From Mesobacillus sp. S13 (GTDB taxonomy: Bacteria > Bacillota > Bacilli > Bacillales > Cytobacillaceae), in the NCBI RefSeq assembly GCF_020422885.1, contig NZ_CP084622.1, positions 3,119,001 through 3,183,000 of the forward strand: DNA of 64,000 bases, given 5' to 3'. The position numbers and the translations under genes are program-made. Under the pieces are notes generated by a model, which was given only the letters and a program-made list of their open reading frames with translations, had not been told where the DNA came from and searched no databases. Shown here in pieces: positions 47,070 to 55,403 of the stretch. Each line of letters starts with the position of its first letter. The stretch's first letter is position 1.

Positions 47070-47515
47070 TGTGCTTTTCTATCGGACACTTTTCTTTTGC
47101 TCCAGCTTCCGTTTGTCCGATAGAGTCTTTCTATCGGACACTTTTCTTCCGTTCAAGCTTCCATTTGTCCGATAGAGCCTTTCTATCGGACATTTTTCTT
47201 CCGTTCAAGCTTCCATTTGTCCGATAGAGCCTTTTTATCGGACATTTTTCTCTTGGTCCAGCTTCTGTTTGTCCGATAGACCCCTTCTATCGGACATTTT
47301 CCTTCCGCTCCAGCTTCTGTTTGTCCGATAGAGCCCTTCTATCGGACACTTTTCTTCCGTTCAAGCTTCCATTTGTCCGATAGAGCCTTTCTATCGGACA
47401 TTTTTCTTCTGTTCCGGCTTCCATTTGTCCAATATAGCCTTTCTATCGGACATTTTTCTTCCGCTCCGGCTTCCATTTGTCCGATAGAGTCTTTCTATGG
47501 GCATTTTCCCCCGGA
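47070..47515 (+). repeat. 52-bp tandem hairpin array B (8-9 units)
   Basis: GGACA recurs at 47084, 47136, 47188, 47240, 47292, 47344, 47396 and 47448, each 52 bases apart, with a decayed ninth at 47500. Most units hold perfect 11-bp arms, TGTCCGATAGA and TCTATCGGACA, around the loop GCCTT, followed by CATTTTTCTTCC or a variant and a ~25-base spacer containing GCTTCC. This is the clearest of the four arrays. It lies between convergent yqkD and the lipoprotein gene. Confidence 0.97.
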
Positions 47516-47563
47516 GCAGTTTCGCTTGGGCTTTATGCGTCCTGTCACTAGTCTTTTAAGCGC

Positions 47564-47597
47564 AAAAAAATTGGCTCATCTGCTGAGCCAATTTTTT
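47564..47597. terminator. Bidirectional terminator after the lipoprotein gene
   Basis: AAAAAATTGGCTCA and TGAGCCAATTTTTT form a 14-bp stem with T tracts on both strands, overlapping the lipoprotein stop codon. Confidence 0.85.
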
Positions 47598-48141
47598 ACT
47601 GTTTTTCTCCCTGGCGATCCATTTCTTTTCCGGCACCGTCCAATGCCCTGACTTCCTTGTAATCACCAATTGCGTAATAATAACGCTCGCTATCTTTTTC
47701 AAAGATTTCTATTTTGGTAAACTTGCCATCTGGTCCTGCTGCTTCAATTGTTTTGATATCCGGATTCACGACCTTACCGAAAATCACGGGAATCTTTGTG
47801 TCCAATGTTCCGTCTTCATCAAAGGTTGTGAAAGTGTCGGCATAAAGGATCATGAAATCACTTTTATAATAAGTCCAGTGGTTATGTCCCGCATTTTCCC
47901 AGCCTTCTTTTTCGCTGCCTTTGATATAGGCGACTGCCAGCGCGTCAAATCTGTTTGAGCCTTCTTTTTGCTCTGTTGTGTAAAAGATGAGATATCCATC
48001 CTCCACCTTTTCCTTGTGGACGATTTGTTTGATGTTGAACGGAATATCGTTTTGGATTGCTTCCCCTGCAGTTTTATAGGCACACGCCGATAGCACCAGC
48101 ACGCATAAAATGGTGATCGCTGACCTCCACAATTTCCCCAT
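47596..48141 (-). CDS. Lipoprotein of unknown function
   Basis: A 181-residue lipoprotein. The signal peptide ends in the lipobox LSAC (Cys near residue 20), so it would be lipid-anchored outside the membrane. The mature part has no motif I recognise; it is rich in aromatic and acidic residues (EGWENAGHNHWTYYKSDFMI near 90-109). GGGGAG precedes the ATG at 48141. It ends in a bidirectional terminator. Confidence 0.75.
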   Translation of the reverse strand: MGKLWRSAITILCVLVLSACAYKTAGEAIQNDIPFNIKQIVHKEKVEDGYLIFYTTEQKEGSNRFDALAVAYIKGSEKEGWENAGHNHWTYYKSDFMILYADTFTTFDEDGTLDTKIPVIFGKVVNPDIKTIEAAGPDGKFTKIEIFEKDSERYYYAIGDYKEVRALDGAGKEMDRQGEKQ

Positions 48142-48226
48142 CTTTCTCCCCTGCCTTTGCGTCAAACTTCTATGTATTTCTGCATTCCTCTCTCTTATTT
48201 AACCTTTTTTTCAATTTTTTGTAAAC

Positions 48227-48553
48227 TCATAACCTTCTTTTATCATGAAAGCTCATTCTTGGATTCAAATATTCATTCGGGCTCTTTAACTGGAAACATC
48301 CATTGCTCGCCTTATAATCCAGCGTCATTTCCTCATCAAAAAAGACCTCTTTGGCTTTTTCAATGTAAATCGGAATTCCGCCCGTTTCTATTTGATGTTC
48401 TTCCACATTTTTTTCGCTTTCAAACCAGAGGGCAGCTACCCCATTTACTGCACAGCCGCAGCCATCTATATCGTATTTCAATTTTACATACCCTTCACCT
48501 GACATTTTTTCGCTCAATTTGTTCGATGCTGCTTCGGTGATTTTCAACTTCAT
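48227..48553 (-). CDS. yqkB: HesB/IscA-like protein (YqkB family)
   Basis: A 108-residue HesB-like domain protein (KLKITEAASNKLSEKMSGEG at the start). IscA-type proteins bind or carry Fe-S clusters through three conserved cysteines; here CGC near 32-34 and Cys near 84 are the candidates, so the pattern differs from classical IscA. AAAGGGG precedes the ATG at 48553. Confidence 0.75.
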   Translation of the reverse strand: MKLKITEAASNKLSEKMSGEGYVKLKYDIDGCGCAVNGVAALWFESEKNVEEHQIETGGIPIYIEKAKEVFFDEEMTLDYKASNGCFQLKSPNEYLNPRMSFHDKRRL

Positions 48554-48698
48554 GCTCGCCATCCCCTTTCGATGCTTCATTTTATCATAGTGAGGAAATT
48601 TTTACGTTTCAGAACCCTTTGCCGAAATGTCTTGCTTTTTTTCCGTTTAACTCTTACTATCAAAGATAATTCTGACAATGTGAAAAGGGGTGCTTTTT

Positions 48699-48914
48699 TT
48701 GTCAAAAGTAACGATTAAAGTCAATGATAATGGTTCCTTAAGGATTACTGGTGATGTTGAATTGCTGGATGGTGCCGGCAATAAGTATGAGACAAAGCCT
48801 GCTTTCTCGCTTTGCCGCTGTGGCATGAGCAAGAACATGCCGTTCTGCGATGCTTCCCATAAAGGGAAATTCGAATCAGCAGTCCGTGCTCCGCAAGCTG
48901 ATGAAACGGAATAA
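48699..48914 (+). CDS. CDGSH iron-sulfur domain protein
   Basis: A 71-residue protein with the CDGSH-type ligand set CRCGMSKNMPFCDASHKG near 42-59 (three Cys and one His), which binds a [2Fe-2S] cluster. The middle Gly-Ser of the name motif is Ala-Ser here. The start is TTG at 48699, 8 bases after GGGG. Its partner is unknown. It stands alone between two minus-strand genes. Confidence 0.85.
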   Translation: MSKVTIKVNDNGSLRITGDVELLDGAGNKYETKPAFSLCRCGMSKNMPFCDASHKGKFESAVRAPQADETE

Positions 48915-49015
48915 TTCATGTGAGGGCAATGGTTCATCCATTGCTCTTTTTTATGGGGATTCATTTCACCGAACCACTCTTATAAGAGGGCCCGTGGAGT
49001 TGCTTGATGATTTGA

Positions 49016-49354
49016 CTACCATTCTTCCGCAAGCCTGACATCGGCAATGCTGGAAATCCCGATCTGATGGATTTCTTCGAATCGGTCCACGATATGGAGC
49101 TTCTGCCCAAGTTCATTCCAATAATGGATTTTTCCGATCACCAATTCATATTTTCTTTGCCTGTAATAGGTGATGCTGAGCGGACGGTTATACTCCATTG
49201 CTTCGAGGATCGTATCATTCAATTGCTCCAGCTGCTGTTCATCCAGCTGCTTTTCCTTTTCATATTCGTCCTCCTGTGACCAGTCACGCAGCATCTTGAC
49301 ATGTTCAGGTAGCATCATTGATGTCCATTTAATTCTTCCGCGGTCGCGAATCAT
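49016..49354 (-). CDS. YolD-like family protein
   Basis: A 112-residue protein of the YolD family (DRGRIKWTSMMLPEHVKMLR at the start), typically encoded beside Y-family polymerases of the UvrX/YqjW type. GGAGGAG precedes the ATG. It lies 21 bases after the polymerase gene, in one SOS-controlled operon. The family may assist or regulate the polymerase in a UmuD-like way; this is inference. Confidence 0.87.
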   Translation of the reverse strand: MIRDRGRIKWTSMMLPEHVKMLRDWSQEDEYEKEKQLDEQQLEQLNDTILEAMEYNRPLSITYYRQRKYELVIGKIHYWNELGQKLHIVDRFEEIHQIGISSIADVRLAEEW

Positions 49355-49375
49355 CTTGCTCTCCTCCTCCTTTTA

Positions 49376-50635
49376 TCAACCCTTATGCCCGCCAACGAGT
49401 GCGGCGCGATGCCTTGCTGTTCCGGCTGCTGTATAGGACACTGCCCTTAGGAGCGCTGTCGAGCCGTAACGGCTGCGGATCCGGTCCATTGCGTAGCCAA
49501 GCTCTTTCTTTTTCCAGCCGTTTTTTTCAAAAAGATTCAATTGGAATTCGCTGTCGGTGACGAGATTCCCGAGTGCAATGGAAATGCTCCGCACCGTTTT
49601 TCCTGCATAGTTCTCGGCAAAAAGCTCGAGGCAGACACGATATAAATCCATTGTGATATTTGTCGGCTCCACAATTGTTCTTGAGCGATGGAACCCTCCG
49701 CCGAATTCATCCTGGCTGTAGCCAACCCCGAAGCTGATCGTCCGGCCTGCTTTCCCATGGCTCCTTGCCCTGCGAGCGACCTCCTCGCACATTTCGAGGA
49801 TGACATGCTTGATTTCCTCTTCTTCCTTATAGTCGCGAAGCAGAATCTGGCTTTTCCCGAAGCTTACCTGCCCTTCCATGATTGGCGCGCCGATATCCGA
49901 AAAATCGATCCCCCATGCATGCCAGTACAGCTGGTTGCCCATGATGCCGAACTTTTTCTCCAATTTTTCAAGATCATAGCGGGCCAGCTGGCCGACTGTG
50001 AAAATCCCCATGCTGTTCAGTGTTTTTTCGACGCGGCGGCCAATTCCCCACATCTCCCTGAGGGGTGAGACGTTCCACAGCTTTGTCTGGACATCGTCAT
50101 AAGTCCATTCAGCAATGCCCTTCTTCTTTGCATCAAGGTCAAGACAGAGCTTCGACATCAGCATGTTCGGCCCAATCCCTATGGCACAGGGAAGCTGGAA
50201 CTCGCGCTCAATATCATCTTTGATTTTTTTTGCGATTGAGGCTGCGTCTCCCCAAAGCTTCGAAGCTCCGTCTACCTTTATGAAGCTTTCGTCGACACTG
50301 TAGGTATGGATCGCTTCCTTTGGAACATAGCGATTGAATACACGGGAGATTTCTGTGGAGATTCGCAGGTAGGTGGACATCTGCGGATCAACGACAACAA
50401 TTCGCGGATCATCAGGAATTTCAAATTTCCGTGATCCAGTCTTGATGCCAAATTCTTTTTTCAAACGCGGTGAGGCTGCGAGGACGACGCTTCCCGGGCG
50501 ATCAAGATTCCCGACGACAGCCAGATAGCAGTCAAGAGGGTCGAGGCCAAGCATCACGGCAGAACAACTCGCATAGAAGCTCTTCATATCCACACATAAA
50601 ATTTTATTTTGCGGCATTTCGCTGTAATCGACCAT
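49376..50635 (-). CDS. Y-family DNA polymerase (UvrX/YqjW type)
   Basis: A 419-residue translesion polymerase. Catalytic acidic residues appear in ILCVDMKSFYASC near 12-24 and YSVDESFIKVDG near 115-126. The thumb helix-hairpin-helix follows (WGIGRRVEKTLNSMGIFTVG near 196-215), and the little-finger domain occupies 240-360. A QLNLF clamp-binding motif is near 372-376. The start at 50635 follows AAAGGAG. Two LexA boxes flank the promoter, so induction by DNA damage is expected. Confidence 0.93.
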   Translation of the reverse strand: MVDYSEMPQNKILCVDMKSFYASCSAVMLGLDPLDCYLAVVGNLDRPGSVVLAASPRLKKEFGIKTGSRKFEIPDDPRIVVVDPQMSTYLRISTEISRVFNRYVPKEAIHTYSVDESFIKVDGASKLWGDAASIAKKIKDDIEREFQLPCAIGIGPNMLMSKLCLDLDAKKKGIAEWTYDDVQTKLWNVSPLREMWGIGRRVEKTLNSMGIFTVGQLARYDLEKLEKKFGIMGNQLYWHAWGIDFSDIGAPIMEGQVSFGKSQILLRDYKEEEEIKHVILEMCEEVARRARSHGKAGRTISFGVGYSQDEFGGGFHRSRTIVEPTNITMDLYRVCLELFAENYAGKTVRSISIALGNLVTDSEFQLNLFEKNGWKKKELGYAMDRIRSRYGSTALLRAVSYTAAGTARHRAALVGGHKG

Positions 50636-50671
50636 GTTTTCTCTCCTTTCCGCAGGGCATCCACCAAAATA

Positions 50672-50724
50672 AGAACATCTGTTCCGTTTCATTATACCCA
50701 TTATATTAAGCGAATATGTGTTCG
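50672..50724 (-). promoter_or_regulatory. SOS promoter of polY-yolD with two LexA boxes
   Basis: A perfect TATAAT (50696-50691 on the minus strand) lies between two LexA-type boxes: GGAACAGATGTTCT (50685-50672) and CGAACACATATTCG (50724-50711). Both have the GAAC-N4-GTTC core or differ by one base. The upstream box overlaps the -35 region. Confidence 0.75.
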
Positions 50725-50860
50725 GTTTCAATGGTAATTTTCCGGGTGACTGACTTAATTAAGGTGTAAATGGTGAGTGATGCCAGGAATGGAGATTTTT
50801 ACGGAAGGGTGTTTCCAGAGCGAGGTTCCGAGTATAATCAGATCGAGAGGTGCTGTTTAG

Positions 50861-51052
50861 ATGGATAAAGAACTCATTCGTAAAATGGTCCAGAAATGCT
50901 TCGTCCAGTACCGTCATGAAGGTTCACTGCCGTTTGGCGAGGCGGAATTCAATGAAATTTACATAAAGATTGTGGAACAGAAAAATGAGGAACCTGAGAC
51001 GGATTTGCATGACATCATCAATGATGCGGTATATGAATTTTTAGCGACGTAA
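50861..51052 (+). CDS. yqzH: YqzH family protein
   Basis: A 63-residue acidic protein matching YqzH: LIRKMVQKCFVQYRHEGSLP at the start, DLHDIINDAVYEFLAT at the end. It lies beside the Y-family polymerase as in B. subtilis and is read divergently. Function unknown. Confidence 0.83.
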   Translation: MDKELIRKMVQKCFVQYRHEGSLPFGEAEFNEIYIKIVEQKNEEPETDLHDIINDAVYEFLAT

Positions 51053-51070
51053 AAAAATTCCCGGAATGGC

Positions 51071-51100
51071 AAAGGCTGCCCTGCAAACAGGACAGCCTTT
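51071..51100. terminator. Terminator between yqzH and the anti-sigma gene
   Basis: AAAGGCTG-CCTG and CAGG-CAGCCTTT form a long stem between convergent genes, followed on the plus strand by GATTATTTTA. Confidence 0.65.
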
Positions 51101-51102
51101 GA

Positions 51103-52452
51103 TTATTTTATCTTGATATTTGCTTCGCCTTTGATTGTTGCGGGATAGTCATTCAGCTTTAAGGTAATCGGGCCCAGTGCTGCTCCTTCACCGAAGTATG
51201 GGATTAAAATATCAACCGGCAGTTCATTCGTGCTCAACCTGAAAGAAGCAGATCCGTCACCAATTTCATCTCCATTCGAATCGACTGCCTGTTCAAAAGA
51301 AATATTGGTATGTCCTTCCTTTGAATTCCTTTGGAAGGTAAGCATCAACTGATCTTCTTCCCTGCTGACTTTAAGCAATCGACCATCACTTGGAGCCTTC
51401 ACGATTTCCAGTTTATCGGGATCAACAATAATATCAAGCTCCTTTTTATCAAGTGCCCGCACGGAATTGAAGCGAAGATAAAGCTCCTTAGGTTTTTTAA
51501 AATAATTGCTCTGCAGGTAAAACTCTTTCGTGTTCTTCTCCGAATGGCTGATGATGGTTCCATTGTTGGTCGCAGCCCATTCTTCTCCTGTTTCATCCAC
51601 AAGCCTCAAATCCTCAAAGCCAAAAACATGCTTGGTGTTCTGTTCATCAAAATGGGCCGTTACCCCAATTCTCGTAGGGTAAATGGACACTTTTTCAATA
51701 GTGATTTTCTGGCCTTCGAACTCGACTGTCTTGTTTAACTCAAACACTTCTTTTTTATTCTTGAATGCTTCTTTATCAATCGAAAATGGAAGTACCCACG
51801 TGTCATCAAGCTTAGCCAGAGGCTGGCCATCTTCTGCTTCTCCTTCAGCGAGCTCAATACTGAGTTTCAAATTTTCCGGAAGGTTATTCCCATAAAACTC
51901 ATATGTTGCCTGAAGCAGCTGCTCGTTATTCTGTGAATTATCTATCCATCCGCCAAAAGAAGACACGGTTTCTTCGATGTTATTTCCGTCACTGTCGGTC
52001 AATTTCAAGTTCTCAACCGAAATTTTCTTGTGCCCGCCTGAAGAATGAATCTTATAAAACATCACCATCATCTGCTCATCAACAATGACCGAATCTAATG
52101 TGACCTTAAGGCCGTCATGTTCATCAGATACACCGATTTTCTGCGCGAAATCATTTTCAACGGCTGCAGTCAGCCCTTTATCATAGCGGACAAGCTCGAC
52201 GATCTTCTCCATCCCAGGTATCGCGGTGACATACGTAGCAAATGTTTCTGACGTCCTCAGCAACGCGGTAAAAACAAAAACCAGGATTGCTGCTGATGCA
52301 AATGTCCTTATGAAGAAAAGGGTTTTCTTCCGCTTCCTTTTCCCCTTGCTGATTCCGGCTGCGATGGCCCCATCCAGCTGCAATTCCGGAACTTCGATAT
52401 TCTCAAGTGCGGCCTGAGCCTGTGTCAACTTTTTTTCTTCAGCATTAAGCAT
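51103..52452 (-). CDS. DUF4179-type anti-sigma factor
   Basis: A 449-residue membrane protein: a cytosolic N-terminus (1-42), one span near 44-66 (FIRTFASAAILVFVFTALL), then a large extracytoplasmic region with DUF4179-like start (ATYVTAIPGMEKIVELVRYD near 72-91). Such proteins anchor and inhibit the ECF sigma factor encoded just upstream. The two genes overlap by 8 bases. The signal sensed is unknown. Confidence 0.82.
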   Translation of the reverse strand: MLNAEEKKLTQAQAALENIEVPELQLDGAIAAGISKGKRKRKKTLFFIRTFASAAILVFVFTALLRTSETFATYVTAIPGMEKIVELVRYDKGLTAAVENDFAQKIGVSDEHDGLKVTLDSVIVDEQMMVMFYKIHSSGGHKKISVENLKLTDSDGNNIEETVSSFGGWIDNSQNNEQLLQATYEFYGNNLPENLKLSIELAEGEAEDGQPLAKLDDTWVLPFSIDKEAFKNKKEVFELNKTVEFEGQKITIEKVSIYPTRIGVTAHFDEQNTKHVFGFEDLRLVDETGEEWAATNNGTIISHSEKNTKEFYLQSNYFKKPKELYLRFNSVRALDKKELDIIVDPDKLEIVKAPSDGRLLKVSREEDQLMLTFQRNSKEGHTNISFEQAVDSNGDEIGDGSASFRLSTNELPVDILIPYFGEGAALGPITLKLNDYPATIKGEANIKIK

Positions 52453-52966
52453 AGCCCAATCCTCCCTTATCTTCGAGCTGCCCGCGAAGTTCCTTCAGCC
52501 CTTTATTCAGCCAAGTCTTCACGGTGCCTTCGGGACATTCGAGAATCTCGGCAATTTCCTTGATTTTAAAATCATGCACGTATTTCAATTCAATGACCTG
52601 CCTCGTTTTAGAATCCAGCTTGCATATGATTTCCTCAACCTCAAGCCAGCTGGACTGGTGCTCGGTGCCCATCAAGCTGATGAGATCATTGCTGACGAGG
52701 ATTCGCTTCCTCTTTTTTAATTCATCATTGCAGTAATTCAACAGAATCCTGGTCAGCCATGTCGTAAAATACTGCGGTTCCTTCACCTTCCGGATTGAAC
52801 GGAACGCTCTGTAGGTTACCTCCTGCAGCGCTTCGACCGCATCCTCGCTATTTTTCAGATAGCTGAGGGCAATCCGGTACAGGCGCACTTTATGAAGCTG
52901 CATCAATTCGTAAAATGCCGCTTCATCTCCTTTTTTTGCTCTCTGTACGAGTTCTTGAAGCTCCAA
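52445..52966 (-). CDS. ECF RNA polymerase sigma factor
   Basis: A 173-residue ECF sigma factor. Region 2 (ALSYLKNSEDAVEALQEVTY near 32-51) and region 4 (KIKEIAEILECPEGTVKTWL near 139-158) are clear. The start is the TTG at 52966, 6 bases after GGGGGAGA; the longer ATG frame has no ribosome site. It is paired with a DUF4179 anti-sigma factor. It may resemble SigV/SigM-type stress factors, but no name can be given. Confidence 0.88.
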   Translation of the reverse strand: MELQELVQRAKKGDEAAFYELMQLHKVRLYRIALSYLKNSEDAVEALQEVTYRAFRSIRKVKEPQYFTTWLTRILLNYCNDELKKRKRILVSNDLISLMGTEHQSSWLEVEEIICKLDSKTRQVIELKYVHDFKIKEIAEILECPEGTVKTWLNKGLKELRGQLEDKGGLGYA

Positions 52967-52999
52967 AATGTCTCCCCCTGACTTTGTCTCTATCAATTA

Positions 53000-53025
53000 G
53001 ACATCGAACCCGGAAAAAAGTTTTA
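53000..53025 (-). promoter_or_regulatory. Candidate autoregulatory promoter of the second ECF operon
   Basis: On the minus strand TAAAAC (53025-53020), a 16-base spacer beginning with six T, then TGTC (53003-53000). This is the ECF -35/-10 geometry and spacing seen at sigX. Autoregulation is inferred. Confidence 0.5.
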
Positions 53026-53032
53026 AAAAATT

Positions 53033-53063
53033 GAAAAAACCGCCAAAAGTTTTACAAGGCGGT
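53033..53063 (-). terminator. Terminator of yqjP-yqjQ
   Basis: ACCGCC and GGCGGT arms, with AAAAC/GTTTT-like pairing in the loop, are followed by TTTTTTC on the minus strand. Confidence 0.75.
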
Positions 53064-53100
53064 CATCAACGGTATTCTTTTGAAACAGATTATCGACGGC

Positions 53101-53892
53101 TTATTTCTGATTGAAAACCCTTTTGCCGAAAAGTTCGAATGTGCGTGGAAACAGAGAATAAAAAATGCTTCCTGGACTCATCCAGCGGGGCAGGTTGATT
53201 TCACGTGTTCTCGTCATCATGCGATTGACCACTTGTTTCGCTACGTATTCGGGCTGAAGCATAAAACGTTTTACGTTTTTGACGTAGGTTCCTTGTTTAT
53301 CGGCGACCTCAAAGAAGTTTGTCGCGATTGGGCCTGGATTGACTGAAGTGACATAGATATTGTCATCAGCAACCTCCATCCGCAGACTGTTTGTGTATCC
53401 AAGCACGGCATGCTTTGTGGCCGAATAGACACTTGACTTAGGTGTGGCAATCTTGCCAGCCTGGGAAGCAATGTTGATGATATGTCCGCTTCTTCTCTGC
53501 TTCATTGCAGGCAACACCATCGAGGTACATGCCATCAAGCCGACGACATTGACATCGAACATCGTTTTGATATCATCAATTTTCGCTTCGTGTGCATAGT
53601 CAAAAACGCCAAAGCCTGCATTGTTGACCAGTATATCCACATAGCGGATATCTGAAAGCACTTCTGCGAAGACCCGCTTGACCGCTTCAGGATCTGCTAC
53701 ATCCAGCTGCTGGGCATGGACATTGATTGCATACTTCGATTGTAATTCCTTTTTTAAATTCTCCAGTTTATCGATACTCCGGGCCAAAAGGACGAGATTC
53801 GCACCGCGCGCAGCACAAAGTGTGGCAATCTCGGCCCCTATTCCCCCGGAAGCTCCGGTAATGATAATATTTTTCCCTTTTAAGGATGGCAT
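53101..53892 (-). CDS. yqjQ: Short-chain dehydrogenase/reductase (YqjQ-like)
   Basis: A 263-residue SDR enzyme. The cofactor motif TGASGGIGAEIA (near 12-23), NNAGFGVF near 91, the catalytic Ser region IINIASQAGKIATP near 138 and YSATKHAVLGY (Tyr/Lys near 157-161) are intact. Substrate unknown. It follows yqjP by 11 bases. The second of two close ATGs has the better distance from GAGGTG. Confidence 0.85.
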   Translation of the reverse strand: MPSLKGKNIIITGASGGIGAEIATLCAARGANLVLLARSIDKLENLKKELQSKYAINVHAQQLDVADPEAVKRVFAEVLSDIRYVDILVNNAGFGVFDYAHEAKIDDIKTMFDVNVVGLMACTSMVLPAMKQRRSGHIINIASQAGKIATPKSSVYSATKHAVLGYTNSLRMEVADDNIYVTSVNPGPIATNFFEVADKQGTYVKNVKRFMLQPEYVAKQVVNRMMTRTREINLPRWMSPGSIFYSLFPRTFELFGKRVFNQK

Positions 53893-53903
53893 CTTCATTC
53901 ACC

Positions 53904-54869
53904 TCATTTTGCTGTATAAACGAAGGAGGTACCTTCTTCCCTGACCGAAATTGCGTCCAGGGATTGTAAATAATCAAGCTGGCCGACTGTTTCCGAAATG
54001 GTCAGATTCAGCTCACGCTCATAAACTGTCGGGAAGAGCAGTTTGCAAATCTCAAATACAGTGAGATCCCTTCCTTCAAGCATTCCCCTTACCTGCCATG
54101 CCCGATCATGCTGGCGGGCCAGCCTTTTTTCAATCAGGCTCTGCAATTCTGTTATCTCCGTTCCATGACCGGTGTATACTAGTCCAATCGGGTACTGCTG
54201 CAGTTTTTTCAGTGATGCATTATATTGGACCAGCGGCTTCGGCCGGTCCGTTTCGCCTGGCAGCGGCGGCTCAAGCAATGGGTTCGGTGAAATCCCCGCA
54301 AGGATTGTATCCCCGGCAATCATTGTGCCGTCTTTTTCGCGCAAGAGCACGATATGGCTTTGGGCATGTCCCGGTGTATCGATCACCCTCCACCCTGGCA
54401 GCGCTGGCGGAACGTCATTTTCCGAAATAGTCCCAGTCAACGAGCGATTGCATGAAAATACCAATGTCTTTTTCATGATTTTCATCGATGGCACGAAATA
54501 TTGTTGTGGTATTGCTGATTGCAAAAAGAATTCCTCATAAAACTTCTGATGTTCTTTCTCAAATTCAGAAGTCCTGTTGATCCACCTTTCATTCAGGTAG
54601 TGGCCAAATACGCTGAGATCTGGCGATAAATAATCCAGCATTCCTACATGGTCCGGATGGTCGTGTGTCAGGATGACCTGTTCAATATCTTCCGGCTTCA
54701 GTTTCAAATCCGCAAGCTGGGATTTGAACGACTCCCAGGACTGCTCCGTTTTCGTACCGGCATCCACAAGTGTCAATCTATCCCCTTTAATTAAATATGC
54801 GTTCACATCACCGACCGGAAAAGGCGTCGGCAAAGTCAGTTTGGCAATTCCATCTTTCCATTCAGCCAT
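53904..54869 (-). CDS. yqjP: MBL-fold metallo-hydrolase (YqjP-like)
   Basis: A 321-residue metallo-beta-lactamase-fold hydrolase. The zinc motif THDHPDHVGML near 67-77 and later His/Asp ligands (DTPGHAQSHIVLL near 159; YTGHGTEI near 223) are seen. Residues 235-321 form an extra helical C-terminal domain as in LACTB2-like enzymes. Substrate unknown. The start is uncertain between 54869 and 54881. Confidence 0.83.
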   Translation of the reverse strand: MAEWKDGIAKLTLPTPFPVGDVNAYLIKGDRLTLVDAGTKTEQSWESFKSQLADLKLKPEDIEQVILTHDHPDHVGMLDYLSPDLSVFGHYLNERWINRTSEFEKEHQKFYEEFFLQSAIPQQYFVPSMKIMKKTLVFSCNRSLTGTISENDVPPALPGWRVIDTPGHAQSHIVLLREKDGTMIAGDTILAGISPNPLLEPPLPGETDRPKPLVQYNASLKKLQQYPIGLVYTGHGTEITELQSLIEKRLARQHDRAWQVRGMLEGRDLTVFEICKLLFPTVYERELNLTISETVGQLDYLQSLDAISVREEGTSFVYTAK

Positions 54870-55055
54870 ATGATCCATACACCTCAAAATATTATTTTTC
54901 TATAAGATAATCTGATTGACTATAAAGATAATCAATTAACCTACCGGGTCTTGGTATTTTTCCAATATAAAAATAAGTTTACATTTAAAGCAGTCAATTG
55001 TCATTATTTTGACTTTATATTTTCTGAAAAAACTAAAAATTAATTAAAATACTAC

Positions 55056-55085
55056 TTGACATAAGGGTTGTCCATCTTGCATAAT
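55056..55085 (+). promoter_or_regulatory. SigA-type promoter of the proC T-box transcript
   Basis: A perfect TTGACA (55056-55061), 18 bases, CATAAT (55080-55085). The transcript would start about 30 bases before T-box stem I. Confidence 0.7.
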
Positions 55086-55116
55086 CACTATTAAAATTTC
55101 GTAAACTTTTTAAAAG

Positions 55117-55358
55117 CACTTGAGCAAGACGAGTAGACAGGAATGGTGCCAGAGAGTGGAGTCCACCGGCTGAAAGGCTCCGCCACCCTCTTCATGTTGA
55201 ACCCTACCTTGCGAGCTGCCAGGCAAACCTGGACGTAAGCCGGCGTTAACGGATATTGAGCTGCACTTACTCGGCGCTGGCCGAGGAAGTGAATGAAGGT
55301 GGTACCACGGAAGCATGGCCTTTCGTCCTTTTTTGGGATGAAGGGCCTTTTTGTTTTT
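55117..55358 (+). ncRNA. T-box leader of proC (proline specifier)
   Basis: The conserved T-box AAGGTGGTACCACGG stands at 55296-55310. Stem I begins with GACGAGTAGAC near 55128, and the expected GCCAGAGAG and GGCTGAAAGGCTCC segments follow. In the specifier loop GAACCCTACC (55199-55208) offers CCC or CCT, both proline codons. A terminator (GGCCTTTCGTCC pairing with GGATGAAGGGCC, then T) ends the leader at 55317-55358. Uncharged tRNA-Pro would permit read-through into proC. Confidence 0.93.
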
Positions 55359-55403
55359 TCTGGAAGCTGTAACAAACGAAGAAATATCATGGAGGCGATA
55401 TTG

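Noticed and set aside
46922..47227. Plus-strand open frame over the end of yqkD and array B
   Set aside because: It reads through the end of yqkD in another frame and then the 52-bp repeat; no ribosome site and no conserved protein features.
47373..47651. Second open frame inside array B
   Set aside because: It is a translation of the tandem repeat (repeating FLSDIF-like words) and runs across the terminator.
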